A stretch of 34,034 bases of DNA from Microcaldota archaeon (GCA_015523325.1 WAKO01000007.1:1-34034); one strand, 5' to 3'. Positions 7,631 through 15,131 are shown, counted from the first letter of the stretch. Program-made: numbers and translations. The notes: generated by a model not told the origin, from the letters alone.

Positions 7631-8493
7631 CATGCCTTCTTAAACTTCTCAGTTAACAAGAAAAATGGGATAAAGGAAAATGAATAAAGTATAGATGAAA
7701 AGGCAACTCCTAGGAGAATAAAAACAGGGAGCAATACTACAAATGCTAATATTCCTCCTAGAGCAAGAAGTGCCATAAATATTAAAGCTAGAATAATTGC
7801 TACAACCATTAAAACTAATCCAACTATTAAATAGGAGAGAAATAGCTTAACACCTCCTATTCCTAAAAATGCCTTTGCATTTTCAACATAGCTAGCCATT
7901 ATATCATTAAATGAAAGGCTTTTTGCTTTCTTCCCATTAAAATACCAATAAGAAACTAAAGATGAGAAAGGATAATAGATTACAAACACAGACAATAATC
8001 CTACTAATAAAGTAATTAAGAAGTTTCCAGAAAATATTGTTGTAAGCAACAAAAAAACACCATATACAATAGCATACATAATGGATAAGAGGAAGAAGTA
8101 CTTCAATTTATCTGCTGAAAAGGAAGTCTTAACAAAATCAACAACACCTAATGGTGGGGCTTTATTTTTATTAGATAAATTATATGATTCCCAAGAGACA
8201 AATGAAGCTAAAGAATATATGATAGGAAGAATAACAAGCAATGCAGCAACTGATAATAATAATGAAATAATATCAGCTAAAGGAAGGATTAGTGATAAAA
8301 ACATTCCAATCATAAGAACCAGTGATATGGCTATTTGAACAGCAAAAGTTATAGCAAGTGTAGCTAATATTTTTAAGAAAGCTCCTAATCCTCCTTTAGA
8401 TAAATAAATTAAACCTGCTTTCACTCCTGAAATAACAAATGAGAGGTACTCTCTAAAAGAAAGAGAGTTTATCTCTTCTTTTTTAAAGAACAT
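7630..8493 (-). CDS. Polytopic membrane protein, probable paralogue of 4577-5563
   Basis: A 287-residue protein rich in Leu, Ile, Val and Ala with about six to seven membrane segments and a basic C-terminal tail (TEKFKKA). Soluble loops include SWESYNLSNKNKAPP and FNGKKAKSLSFNDIM. It shares with the membrane protein at 4577-5563 an FND/FNE segment, a GVK motif before a long double hydrophobic stretch, and a similar C-terminal hydrophobic hairpin. No enzyme or transporter motif is recognised. A TATA element 24 bases upstream of the ATG suggests a leaderless mRNA and the head of the operon that includes the methyltransferase and ThrRS. Its 3' end is where the ThrRS remnant begins. Confidence 0.75.
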   Translation of the reverse strand: MFFKKEEINSLSFREYLSFVISGVKAGLIYLSKGGLGAFLKILATLAITFAVQIAISLVLMIGMFLSLILPLADIISLLLSVAALLVILPIIYSLASFVSWESYNLSNKNKAPPLGVVDFVKTSFSADKLKYFFLLSIMYAIVYGVFLLLTTIFSGNFLITLLVGLLSVFVIYYPFSSLVSYWYFNGKKAKSLSFNDIMASYVENAKAFLGIGGVKLFLSYLIVGLVLMVVAIILALIFMALLALGGILAFVVLLPVFILLGVAFSSILYSFSFIPFFLLTEKFKKA

Positions 8494-8510
8494 AGGTAAA
8501 TAACCTCAAA

Positions 8511-8523
8511 AAGATTTAAAAAG
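8511..8523 (-). promoter_or_regulatory. TATA element of the membrane protein gene
   Basis: Minus-strand GCTTTTTAAATCT is centred about 24 bases before the ATG at 8493, so the mRNA is probably leaderless. Confidence 0.55.
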
Positions 8524-8607
8524 CTAACTTAAGCTTAAAATTTGCTAAAATCTTAGTAGAGGAGAATTCAAGAGAAACTAATTTCACCCACTTGGTTATA
8601 TTAAGTT

Positions 8608-8623
8608 AATTAGAGGTTAGCTC
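8608..8623 (+). promoter_or_regulatory. Shine-Dalgarno site of the DUF302 gene
   Basis: GAGGT at 8613-8617 lies six bases before the ATG. TATA-like sequences further upstream (CTTAAAATTT near 8534 and TTATATTAA near 8596) are both possible; the ribosome site favours the first, with a leader of about 60 bases. Confidence 0.5.
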
Positions 8624-9028
8624 ATGAAAGGGATAAATGAAGAAAAAAATTATTGTTATAAGAAGGAAACAGATTATGAGTTTGGAGAAGCTGTTGAAAA
8701 AGTAAAAGAAAAGCTAGTGGAGAACAACTTCAAAATTATGGCTGAGATAAATGCAAAAGAGATATTTAAGCAAAAGCTTGGAAAAGATTTTGTAGATTAT
8801 GTTATAATATCTGTATGTAACGCTAAATACTCTTATAGAATTTTAGGAGAGGATAAGGATTTAGGAGTTTTCCTTCCTTGCTCATTCATTATTTACAGAG
8901 AGGACAACAAAACAGTAGTTGCAGTAGGTGAGCCTAAAAAGCTCATGGAAATAGCAAAAAATGAGAATGCTTTAGAAACCGCTGGAGAAGTAGAGAAAAT
9001 ATTCAGAGAGATAATAAACTCTCTATAA
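8624..9028 (+). CDS. DUF302 family protein
   Basis: A 134-residue protein matching the DUF302 pattern. The N-terminal part has FGEAVEKVKEKLVENNFKI, then EINAKEIFKQKLGKDF, then an ISVCNAKYSYRIL segment and FLPCSFIIYR. This order of conserved pieces (a helix, the KLGKDF motif, a CN(P/A) turn, an LPC strand) is characteristic of the family. The biochemical role of DUF302 is not established; it is a small cytosolic alpha/beta domain. It stands alone between divergently and co-directionally transcribed neighbours and has its own ribosome-binding site. The CNP turn is CNA here, a minor variation. Confidence 0.85.
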   Translation: MKGINEEKNYCYKKETDYEFGEAVEKVKEKLVENNFKIMAEINAKEIFKQKLGKDFVDYVIISVCNAKYSYRILGEDKDLGVFLPCSFIIYREDNKTVVAVGEPKKLMEIAKNENALETAGEVEKIFREIINSL

Positions 9029-9114
9029 AGATTTTTCCATAAAGCATAAATTCCTAGCTAAGTTATAAAAAATAATTAAACAGCAAAGACAGAAAAATAC
9101 CACTAAAAAAGAAA

Positions 9115-9127
9115 GGCTTTTATTTCC
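9115..9127 (+). promoter_or_regulatory. TATA element of the phosphorylase-like gene
   Basis: GGCTTTTATTTCC is centred 27 bases before the ATG at 9147, implying a leaderless mRNA. No Shine-Dalgarno motif precedes the start. Confidence 0.5.
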
Positions 9128-9146
9128 AAAAAAAGTTCTTGAGTAG

Positions 9147-10784
9147 ATGAGGAAAAGAGTAGTTTTTGTAGCAAATGAGATATTAATAAAAGACATAACA
9201 GGATATGCTGGAGGTTTAGGGATTTTATCAGGAGGGTTGTTAAGTTCTGCAAGAGACATTGGATATCCTTTAATTGGAGTAACATTGGTTAATAAAGGAG
9301 GTTATGTAAAACACAAAATAGAGAACGGAAGCATCATTGATTTAGAAGACCCTTATGAACCTCAAACTTATTTCAAAGAATTAAAAGAGAGATTTTACAT
9401 AGATCTAAAAGGAACTAGAGTTTACTTTAAAGTATGGCAAGATAAGTTGAGCGAGGATGTTTCAATTTATTTTATAGACACTGATGTTAAAGAAAATGAA
9501 GAGTGGAAGAGAAAATTAACTTATAGGCTTTATGTTGATGAGAGCGAAGACCAAAAAATACTTAGAAGGCTCTTGTTAGGATTGGGGACGCTTGAAATAA
9601 CTGAAAAGTTAAACATACCTGTAAGAAAGTATCATTTGAATGAATCTCATTGTGCGTTTTTAGCAATAGAACTCTTTAAGAGAGAGCTAAACAAGGATAA
9701 AGTGAAGAAAAATGTTGTGTTTACAACTCACACTCCCTTACCCCATGGACATGAAAAATTCTCATATGATTTAATAGAAAAATATTATTCTATTCCTCAA
9801 AGAATAAAGGATTTATCCCCTGAAGTGCTTGACACAACCTATATTCTCTTTGAGCTTTCCTCTTATGTTAATGCCGTTTCCTGGGATCATTGGAGGTTGT
9901 TGAGAAGAGATTATCCAAACAAAAGATTTGATTACATCACAAATGGAGTTCACAGCAAATGGGTGGAGGAAGAGATGAGAGAGCTCTATGATAAGTACTT
10001 AAAAGGTTGGTTCTTAAATCCAAGAAAATTCATAAATGCTGGAACTATTCCTTTAGAAGAATTGGAAAATGCAAGGATAGGATCAAAAAAGGCACTTGTA
10101 AATTTTATAAATTCAAATTCCTATCTAAACAAACCTTTTGAAGAAACAAAGTTTTTGATATCAATAAGGAGGAGAATAACAAGGTATAAAATGAATGACC
10201 TTCCTCTCAAAGATATAGAGAAACTTGAAAGCCTAGCAAAAAGATATTCTTTGCAAATATTTATTTCTGGAGTAACACACCCTTATGACATAGAAGGAAA
10301 GGAAATGATAAAGAAGATGTATGATTCAATGTCAGTATTGAACTACACTAATCTAGCTCTATTCTTTAAAAATGGAAAGTTCTTTGAGAGAATTGGAATA
10401 TCTGGAGGAGATTTGTTATTACATACCTCTGTTCCTCCTCTAGAAGCTTGTGGAACTTCTTGGATGAGAGCTGCTTTAAATGGAGTCCCTACATTAACTA
10501 CAAAAACAGGAGGGGCTTTGGAAGTAATAATAGATAATTATAATGGATGGATGATGGGAGAGCATAGCTACACTCCAAAATGGGAATTCAACTTGATAGA
10601 ATTTTACAATAAATTGGAAGAGATACTAAAGCTTTACACTTTAGATAGAAGTGAATTCTTAATGGTGTGTAGGAATGCAATAAAAACTATTCCTCCCCTC
10701 TACAACACAACAAGAGCTCTTCAAGAATATATTAGGAGAGCTTATAACAAACAACAAGCTATAAACTTTGAACTTCAGCCTTAA
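9147..10784 (+). CDS. Short alpha-glucan phosphorylase-like protein (GT35) lacking the PLP lysine
   Basis: A 545-residue protein with the motif order of GT35 glucan phosphorylases, which release glucose-1-phosphate from alpha-1,4-glucans using pyridoxal phosphate. Seen in order: AGGLGILSGG (21-30), HLNESHCAF (163-171), FTTHTPLPHGH (192-202), NGVH (266-269), RRRITRYK (341-348, equivalent to the phosphate-binding RRxxxYK), and EACGTSWMRAALNG (433-446). In characterised members the last motif is EASGTxxMKxxLNG, and its Lys forms the Schiff base with PLP; here residue 441 is Arg (codon AGA). The next stretch, VPTLTTKTGGALEVI, looks more like the nucleotide-sugar GT4/GT5 C-terminal signature. At 545 residues it is far shorter than the about 840 of classical phosphorylases, although short archaeal forms exist. 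It may have lost PLP dependence or act as a different transferase. Confidence 0.7.
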   Translation: MRKRVVFVANEILIKDITGYAGGLGILSGGLLSSARDIGYPLIGVTLVNKGGYVKHKIENGSIIDLEDPYEPQTYFKELKERFYIDLKGTRVYFKVWQDKLSEDVSIYFIDTDVKENEEWKRKLTYRLYVDESEDQKILRRLLLGLGTLEITEKLNIPVRKYHLNESHCAFLAIELFKRELNKDKVKKNVVFTTHTPLPHGHEKFSYDLIEKYYSIPQRIKDLSPEVLDTTYILFELSSYVNAVSWDHWRLLRRDYPNKRFDYITNGVHSKWVEEEMRELYDKYLKGWFLNPRKFINAGTIPLEELENARIGSKKALVNFINSNSYLNKPFEETKFLISIRRRITRYKMNDLPLKDIEKLESLAKRYSLQIFISGVTHPYDIEGKEMIKKMYDSMSVLNYTNLALFFKNGKFFERIGISGGDLLLHTSVPPLEACGTSWMRAALNGVPTLTTKTGGALEVIIDNYNGWMMGEHSYTPKWEFNLIEFYNKLEEILKLYTLDRSEFLMVCRNAIKTIPPLYNTTRALQEYIRRAYNKQQAINFELQP

Positions 10785-10797
10785 GCCCTATTCCATC

Positions 10798-11883
10798 TTA
10801 CTTTTTTGAGAGAGTTTCATAAATTTTCTCGTATTCTAAAACAACCCTCTTTATATCAAATTGCTTAGCGCTTTCAATAGCATTTTTTCTAAACCTATTA
10901 TCAACGTTCAATGACTCTACAGCTTTTCTGTAAAAATCTAAATCATCTCTCCAAACAAAGCCATTCTCTCCTTCTTTAACAAAATCCTTAGCAAAAGAGT
11001 TTTCAGGAACTACTGGAACAACTCCAGAAGCCATTGCCTCAATTAAAGAAAGAGAGAAAGAATCTAAGGAAGAAGTATAAAGAAAAGTCTTTGTTTTCCA
11101 AAAAAGCTCTGCTAACTTATTCCTACTTATAAGGCCAAACCATAGAAAGTAATCACTAACGCCTTTTACAAAACTCAAATCCTCAAGATGGTTTTTTTCT
11201 TCTCCTGCCCCTACAATTACAAAGTTCAAATCCTTTTTTACAACGTTCCTTATGTTTCTAGCGCTCTCTATCAAAAGCTTAAGGTTTTTTGAGGATTGTA
11301 AAGAGCCAGCATATATAAAATCATAAACCCTCCTTTTAGCTCTTCTCTTGGAGAAAAAAGAATAATCAATAGGGTTTGGAATAACTTCACTGCTTATTCC
11401 CAACTCAAAAAGTTTTTTTGAAGAGAAAGTACTGGTTGTAGTCTTTATGCCAAAATGAGAGTAAAGCCACTTAATATAATTTGCTACTACTTCTCTCCTA
11501 AAATCGGAATCATTCAAATAATGAAGGTGGTGAAAGGTTGTCAATGCATTAACTTTTAGCTTCTCTTTACACCTTAAAGCTGCTAATGCCATTGTCCCAA
11601 TAGCGTGGTTGTGTATTATCTCTATTCCTAAACTCCTAACTTTTTCAATAGCCCTAACAAAAGGAAAAATAGCAATTCTAAAATCTGGGTTTCTTTTGAA
11701 AGATGCAGAGGAAAAATAAATTATCCTAGAATCTGTGTTTTGCATTTTAACTGTTCGAGAGGAGGGAGCAAAAACATAAACCTCATGCCCTTTTTTTTCA
11801 AGGGCTTCCCTAAGCAAATGGATCGAATAAGAAATTCCATTAACGTCAGGCAAATAGGTGTCAGTAAAAAACGCTATTCTCAT
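10798..11883 (-). CDS. GT4-family glycosyltransferase
   Basis: A 361-residue GT-B glycosyltransferase. The N-terminal domain starts MRIAFFTDTYLPDVNGIS, the hallmark of retaining GT4 enzymes that act on lipids or glycoconjugates (for example diacylglycerol glucosyltransferases and mannosyltransferases). TTFHHLHYL follows near 120. The C-terminal nucleotide-sugar domain has IYAGSLQSSKNLKLLIE and DSFSLSLIEAMASGVVPVV. The first residue of the E-x7-E motif is Asp here instead of the usual Glu, a conservative change. It converges with the phosphorylase-like gene, with only 13 bases between the two stop codons. A TATA element lies about 28 bases upstream of the ATG. The donor and acceptor cannot be deduced. 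Confidence 0.8.
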   Translation of the reverse strand: MRIAFFTDTYLPDVNGISYSIHLLREALEKKGHEVYVFAPSSRTVKMQNTDSRIIYFSSASFKRNPDFRIAIFPFVRAIEKVRSLGIEIIHNHAIGTMALAALRCKEKLKVNALTTFHHLHYLNDSDFRREVVANYIKWLYSHFGIKTTTSTFSSKKLFELGISSEVIPNPIDYSFFSKRRAKRRVYDFIYAGSLQSSKNLKLLIESARNIRNVVKKDLNFVIVGAGEEKNHLEDLSFVKGVSDYFLWFGLISRNKLAELFWKTKTFLYTSSLDSFSLSLIEAMASGVVPVVPENSFAKDFVKEGENGFVWRDDLDFYRKAVESLNVDNRFRKNAIESAKQFDIKRVVLEYEKIYETLSKK

Positions 11884-11904
11884 CTTTAGCTATTTCACTC
11901 CTAA

Positions 11905-11917
11905 TAATTTAAAAACA
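11905..11917 (-). promoter_or_regulatory. TATA element of the GT4 gene
   Basis: Minus-strand GTTTTTAAATTATT is centred about 28 bases before the ATG at 11883, giving a near-leaderless mRNA. Confidence 0.5.
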
Positions 11918-11970
11918 TTTCACAGAAAGGGTTAAGGTTTAAAAACACTAAACTTATGAAGTGGCTAGAA

Positions 11971-11987
11971 GATTTTAAAATTTAAAC
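11971..11987 (+). promoter_or_regulatory. TATA element of tmk
   Basis: GATTTTAAAATTTAAAC is centred about 27 bases before the ATG at 12004, consistent with leaderless initiation. Confidence 0.55.
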
Positions 11988-12003
11988 ACTGAATAGAAAG
12001 ATT

Positions 12004-12576
12004 ATGTTGATAGCTATAGAGGGAATTGATTTTTCTGGAAAAACAACACAAGCAACTCTCCTCCATTCTGAAGTTAAAGGAGAGTTGTTAAAATTCCCAA
12101 GGAGGGAAAACACACTAATAATGAATTATTTGAAAGGAGAGAAGCCTTTTTGTGAAGAAGCCTCTTTTTTCATATTTTTGGCTGATATAATTGATGGAAT
12201 AAAAAGGGCTGAGAGAAGAGTAGAGAGTAAAAATGAATTAGTAGTATGTGATAGGTATGTCTATTCAACTGTTGCTTACTCAAAAATAGACGTAAATAAT
12301 GCAAAAGAAATAGTAAAGCTTTCTCCTCTTCCAAAAGCTGATTTGGTGGTTTTGTTGGATTTGGAAATGGAGGAGTATAAAAAAAGGATAGGGGAAGAGC
12401 TAGATTCCTATGAAAAGAACTTAAACTTTATTGAGAAGGTTAGGGAAAATTACTTAGAAATGGCTAAAGAAAAGTTCTTTGCAAAAGAATGGATGGTTAT
12501 AAGCTCCTCAAAAGGAGTTGAGGAGATACATTTAGAAATAAAGAAAAAGATAAACTCTTTATCTCAATCTATATGA
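12004..12576 (+). CDS. tmk: Thymidylate kinase
   Basis: Phosphorylates dTMP to dTDP with ATP, needed for DNA precursor supply. The protein has 190 residues. The P-loop GIDFSGKTT occupies residues 7-15, FPRRENT supplies the dTMP-binding Phe/Arg region (31-37), and the DRYVYST motif (83-89) contains the family's DRY element. LLDLEMEEYKKRI corresponds to the start of the lid region. A single TATA element gives a leaderless start at the ATG. The 3' end overlaps the convergent FttA gene by 18 bases. The gene appears intact. Confidence 0.92.
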   Translation: MLIAIEGIDFSGKTTQATLLHSEVKGELLKFPRRENTLIMNYLKGEKPFCEEASFFIFLADIIDGIKRAERRVESKNELVVCDRYVYSTVAYSKIDVNNAKEIVKLSPLPKADLVVLLDLEMEEYKKRIGEELDSYEKNLNFIEKVRENYLEMAKEKFFAKEWMVISSSKGVEEIHLEIKKKINSLSQSI

Positions 12577-14460
12577 TTCTAAGTTGTAAGGGGCTAAAGC
12601 TGTTATCCCAAACCTCCTAGAGATGTCCCTTGCAAATTCTTCAGTTTTATTGTAATCTCCATGCATTGTGAATATTCTTTTTGGCTTTGAGCTCAAATTT
12701 CTTATCCAAGACATAAGCTGTTTCCTATCGCTATGACCAGAAAAACCCTCTACTGTCTCAACCCTCATATTTATTTTTAAAGTTTTTAATTTCCCCCTAT
12801 CATCAGTTGTTTGGATTTCTCTAACTCCTTTTTGTATTTTAGCTCCTAAAGAGAGAGAGCTTTGATAACCAACAAAAATTAAAGTGTTTCTCTCATCTTC
12901 TGCCATTATCTTCAAATAATCATAGCTAGGCCCTCCTGTGAGCATTCCTGAAGGAGCAAGGATTATGCAAGGATCTTCCTCATTAACTATTGCGCTTCTA
13001 TCACTTCCATTTGCAACCTTTATCATATCCCACTCAAAAGGAGAATCATTACTTAGTATTCTTTTCTGAACATAGCCTCTCAAATATTCTGGATAGGCTG
13101 TATGGATTGCTGTTGCCTCCAAAACCATTCCATCTATATATACAGGAATGTTCCAATCCTTATCTTTTCTTGCAAAATCTTCCAAAGTTAGAATAAGCTC
13201 TTGACTCCTTCCAACAGCAAAAACAGGGATTAAAACACTCCCCTTTCTCTCTATTGTCTCCATTATTATCTTCTTTAGCAATGCGTCTCTCTCCTTTTTA
13301 TTAGGGGAAATGTCTCCCCTCCCTCCATAGGTGGATTCAACCAAAAGAGTCTCAACCCTAGGAAAATTAACCTCTGCAGGCTCAAAAAGCTGTGTGAAAC
13401 CAAACTTTATATCTCCACTATAAACTAAATTATGTTTTCCTTCCCCTATATGTAAATGAACTATAGCACTTCCCAAAACATGTCCAGCATTGTAAAAAGT
13501 AAGCTTAACCTCTGGCGTTATATCAACAACCTCTTGATAAGGAACTGTTATTATGTGCTTTAGCTCTTTCTGTATGTCCAATTTATCATAAGGAGGATCC
13601 TTATCCCAATATCTTTTCACTATATTAACATAATCTCTTTGCAATAAAGCTGTTAGCTCTTTTGAAGGAGTTGTCATATAAACAGGCCCTTCATAGCCAT
13701 ACTTAAACAAATAAGGTAAAAAACCAACATGGTCTGTGTGGGCATGACTTATAACTACTGCATCTATTTCTGAGAGAGGAATGTTCATGAAATTTAAGTA
13801 AGGAAAAGCATACTCATTATCCATAGAAGCAGGATTTATTCCACAATCAATTATTATGTTGCTCTTTTTTGTTTGTAGCAATAAACAACTCCTACCAACC
13901 TCTCTAAATGCTCCTAGCATACTTATTCTTATCCAACCAGTTTCCCCATAACTCTCATTAACCCTTTTTCCAACTTTAACCAAGTACTTCTTTATTTCAT
14001 CCTCATACTTTATTTCGCTCTTCCTAACTCCTTCCAATATCTTTGAAGGAAGAGTTGGAGCTCTTAGCACTGTTGGACTCCATTTTGTTTCAAGAATTAT
14101 CCTTCTTAAACCACTTCCTTCCTTTCCAATAACAACTCCTGGCTTTAAAGCCTCAATAACCACCTCAGAAACACTTGGTTTAAACCATATGTTTGTTATT
14201 CCTGCCTCCTCTCCCACTATCTCTTTTATTTTTTCTCTTGCTTTTTCAATAGGCATTAGTTGAGAAGGATCTGTCCTAACCAATATCTTTTTTCTAATAG
14301 AGGAAGCTATGTTTTTTATGTAGTCCTTACTCTCATAAACAGCATTAATATCTTTAACATAAATAGCTATAGCTAAACCTAGTGGTTCTATCTTAACTAT
14401 TTTTATATCATCTGGAGTAAGTTCTCTTATCTTTTTTTCCAGATCTTCAAGTTTTCCCAT
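12559..14460 (-). CDS. fttA: Transcription termination ribonuclease FttA (aCPSF1), KH plus metallo-beta-lactamase plus beta-CASP
   Basis: The archaeal counterpart of CPSF73: an endonuclease and 5'-3' exonuclease that cuts nascent RNA and drives transcription termination. It has 633 residues from this ATG. The N-terminal KH-type region (to about residue 140) includes GVVIGKEGSGLRRI. The metallo-beta-lactamase domain has SHAHTDHVGFLPYL with the metal-binding HxHxDH, and later GHVLGSAIV and SGDIKFG. The beta-CASP part contains ESTYGGRGD, PVFAVGRSQEL, APSGMLTGGPS and the C-terminal FSGHSDR and MHGDYNKTEEFA histidine motifs. An in-frame TTG at 14478 precedes the chosen ATG, which fits the usual MGKLEDLEKKI start. 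Its 3' end overlaps tmk. Confidence 0.93.
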   Translation of the reverse strand: MGKLEDLEKKIRELTPDDIKIVKIEPLGLAIAIYVKDINAVYESKDYIKNIASSIRKKILVRTDPSQLMPIEKAREKIKEIVGEEAGITNIWFKPSVSEVVIEALKPGVVIGKEGSGLRRIILETKWSPTVLRAPTLPSKILEGVRKSEIKYEDEIKKYLVKVGKRVNESYGETGWIRISMLGAFREVGRSCLLLQTKKSNIIIDCGINPASMDNEYAFPYLNFMNIPLSEIDAVVISHAHTDHVGFLPYLFKYGYEGPVYMTTPSKELTALLQRDYVNIVKRYWDKDPPYDKLDIQKELKHIITVPYQEVVDITPEVKLTFYNAGHVLGSAIVHLHIGEGKHNLVYSGDIKFGFTQLFEPAEVNFPRVETLLVESTYGGRGDISPNKKERDALLKKIIMETIERKGSVLIPVFAVGRSQELILTLEDFARKDKDWNIPVYIDGMVLEATAIHTAYPEYLRGYVQKRILSNDSPFEWDMIKVANGSDRSAIVNEEDPCIILAPSGMLTGGPSYDYLKIMAEDERNTLIFVGYQSSLSLGAKIQKGVREIQTTDDRGKLKTLKINMRVETVEGFSGHSDRKQLMSWIRNLSSKPKRIFTMHGDYNKTEEFARDISRRFGITALAPYNLESYRLR

Positions 14461-14528
14461 TTTAACAACTCTCAGCAAATAACAACCTTAGAAAACTCAC
14501 ATAAAATAAGTAAGTTTTCTAATCTACG

Positions 14529-14544
14529 GAAATATTTTAAAAGC
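14529..14544 (-). promoter_or_regulatory. TATA element between tRNA-Gly and fttA
   Basis: Minus-strand GCTTTTAAAATATTTCC lies just downstream of tRNA-Gly. It predicts a start near 14512 and a leader of about 50 bases before the fttA ATG. A more proximal, weaker candidate (TTATTTTATG, near 14500) also exists. Confidence 0.45.
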
Positions 14545-14571
14545 TATATGTAAGCCCAGAAAAGCACAGGA

Positions 14572-14642
14572 TGCGGCAGCCGGGATTCGAACCCGGGCCT
14601 TTGGCTTGGAAGGCCAATGTCCTACCCCTAGACTACTGCCGC
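14572..14642 (-). tRNA. tRNA-Gly (anticodon UCC)
   Basis: The minus strand folds into a complete cloverleaf of 70 bases plus discriminator. The acceptor stem is GCGGCAG paired with CTGCCGC. The D arm has GTCT/GGAC with the loop AGGGGTA. The anticodon stem is TTGGC/GCCAA around the loop CTTCCAA, so the anticodon is TCC (glycine). The T arm is CCGGG TTCGAAT CCCGG. The discriminator base is A, and CCA is not encoded. There is no intron. No good TATA lies at the expected distance from its 5' end, so it is probably transcribed together with the GC-rich sequence directly upstream and needs 5' processing. Confidence 0.95.
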
Positions 14643-14768
14643 TATAAGGGGCCGTGCCCCCCTTATCAACCCAGGAGCCTTGCCCTCCTGGAACCTTCCT
14701 GAAAGGCCTTTCTTAGGTTCCCAGAGCTAAGGTTACTAGATGCTTATGGGACTTTGGTTTTAGTACAT
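14643..14768 (-). ncRNA. Structured GC-rich RNA leader upstream of tRNA-Gly (candidate ncRNA)
   Basis: An unusually GC-rich stretch in AT-rich surroundings, between a TATA element at 14788-14799 and the tRNA 5' end. On the minus strand it contains clear hairpins: GGAACCT...AGGTTCC (14715-14721 with 14690-14696), with an inner GAAA-GGCC-TTTC; CCAGGAG-GGCAAGG-CTCCTGG (14671-14691); and ATAAGGGG-GGCACGG-CCCCTTAT (14644-14666), which ends two bases before the tRNA. The last two loops are both GGCANGG. A weaker TACTA/TAGTA pairing lies near the 5' end. No open reading frame, C/D boxes, or recognisable RNase P, SRP or 5S signature was found. Confidence 0.6.
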
Positions 14769-14787
14769 AAACTAGGGATAAAGTAGG

Positions 14788-14799
14788 GTTTAAAAATAT
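14788..14799 (-). promoter_or_regulatory. TATA element of the leader RNA and tRNA-Gly
   Basis: Minus-strand ATATTTTTAAAC is a good archaeal TATA element. It predicts transcription starting near 14767, at the edge of the GC-rich RNA, rather than at the tRNA 5' end. Confidence 0.5.
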
Positions 14800-14808
14800 T
14801 AAAGAATG

Positions 14809-15126
14809 CTACACAAACTTTGTCCCACAAACAGGACATTGAGTCATAAAACTACTCATCTCATATCCACAAATAGGACACTTCCAAACAGATCTCTCTA
14901 ACTCATAAACCTCAAAATCAAAACCACACTTCTTACACCTCTTCGCTCTAAGGTTGTTTACTTCTTTACAATTAGGACATCTCTTAACAAACATAGCCTC
15001 TAACCTTGTTCCACACTTAGGACATCTCTCCATGTCTAAAGTTAGGAGAGCCTCCTTACAGTTAGGGCAAGGATAGGTTTTCTTTCCTCTGTTAAAAAAA
15101 CCCCTTATTATATCTCCCAAACCCAT
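14809..15126 (-). CDS. Triple zinc-ribbon protein
   Basis: A protein of about 105 residues from the ATG of MGLGDIIRGFF. It has three consecutive CxxC...CxxC zinc ribbons: CPNC with CPKC, CPNC with CKKC, and CPIC with CPVC. The spacing between half-sites is 10-11 residues each time. The N-terminus is short and partly hydrophobic (LGDIIRGFFNRG). Such modules usually bind zinc and mediate nucleic-acid or protein contacts; no specific partner can be named. A longer in-frame start at 15153 would overlap carS by 22 bases. The chosen start lies five bases beyond the carS stop, so the two genes form an operon. Confidence 0.75.
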   Translation of the reverse strand: MGLGDIIRGFFNRGKKTYPCPNCKEALLTLDMERCPKCGTRLEAMFVKRCPNCKEVNNLRAKRCKKCGFDFEVYELERSVWKCPICGYEMSSFMTQCPVCGTKFV

Positions 15127-15131
15127 TATCT

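Noticed and set aside
14643..14768. RNase P RNA, SRP RNA, 5S rRNA or split tRNA half as identity of the GC-rich leader
   Set aside because: The conserved RNase P core, SRP helix 8 and 5S signatures are not visible, the length is too short, and no D-arm or T-arm pattern of a tRNA half is present.
14643..14768. C/D box guide RNA
   Set aside because: No RUGAUGA or CUGA box pair at suitable spacing was found in the leader.
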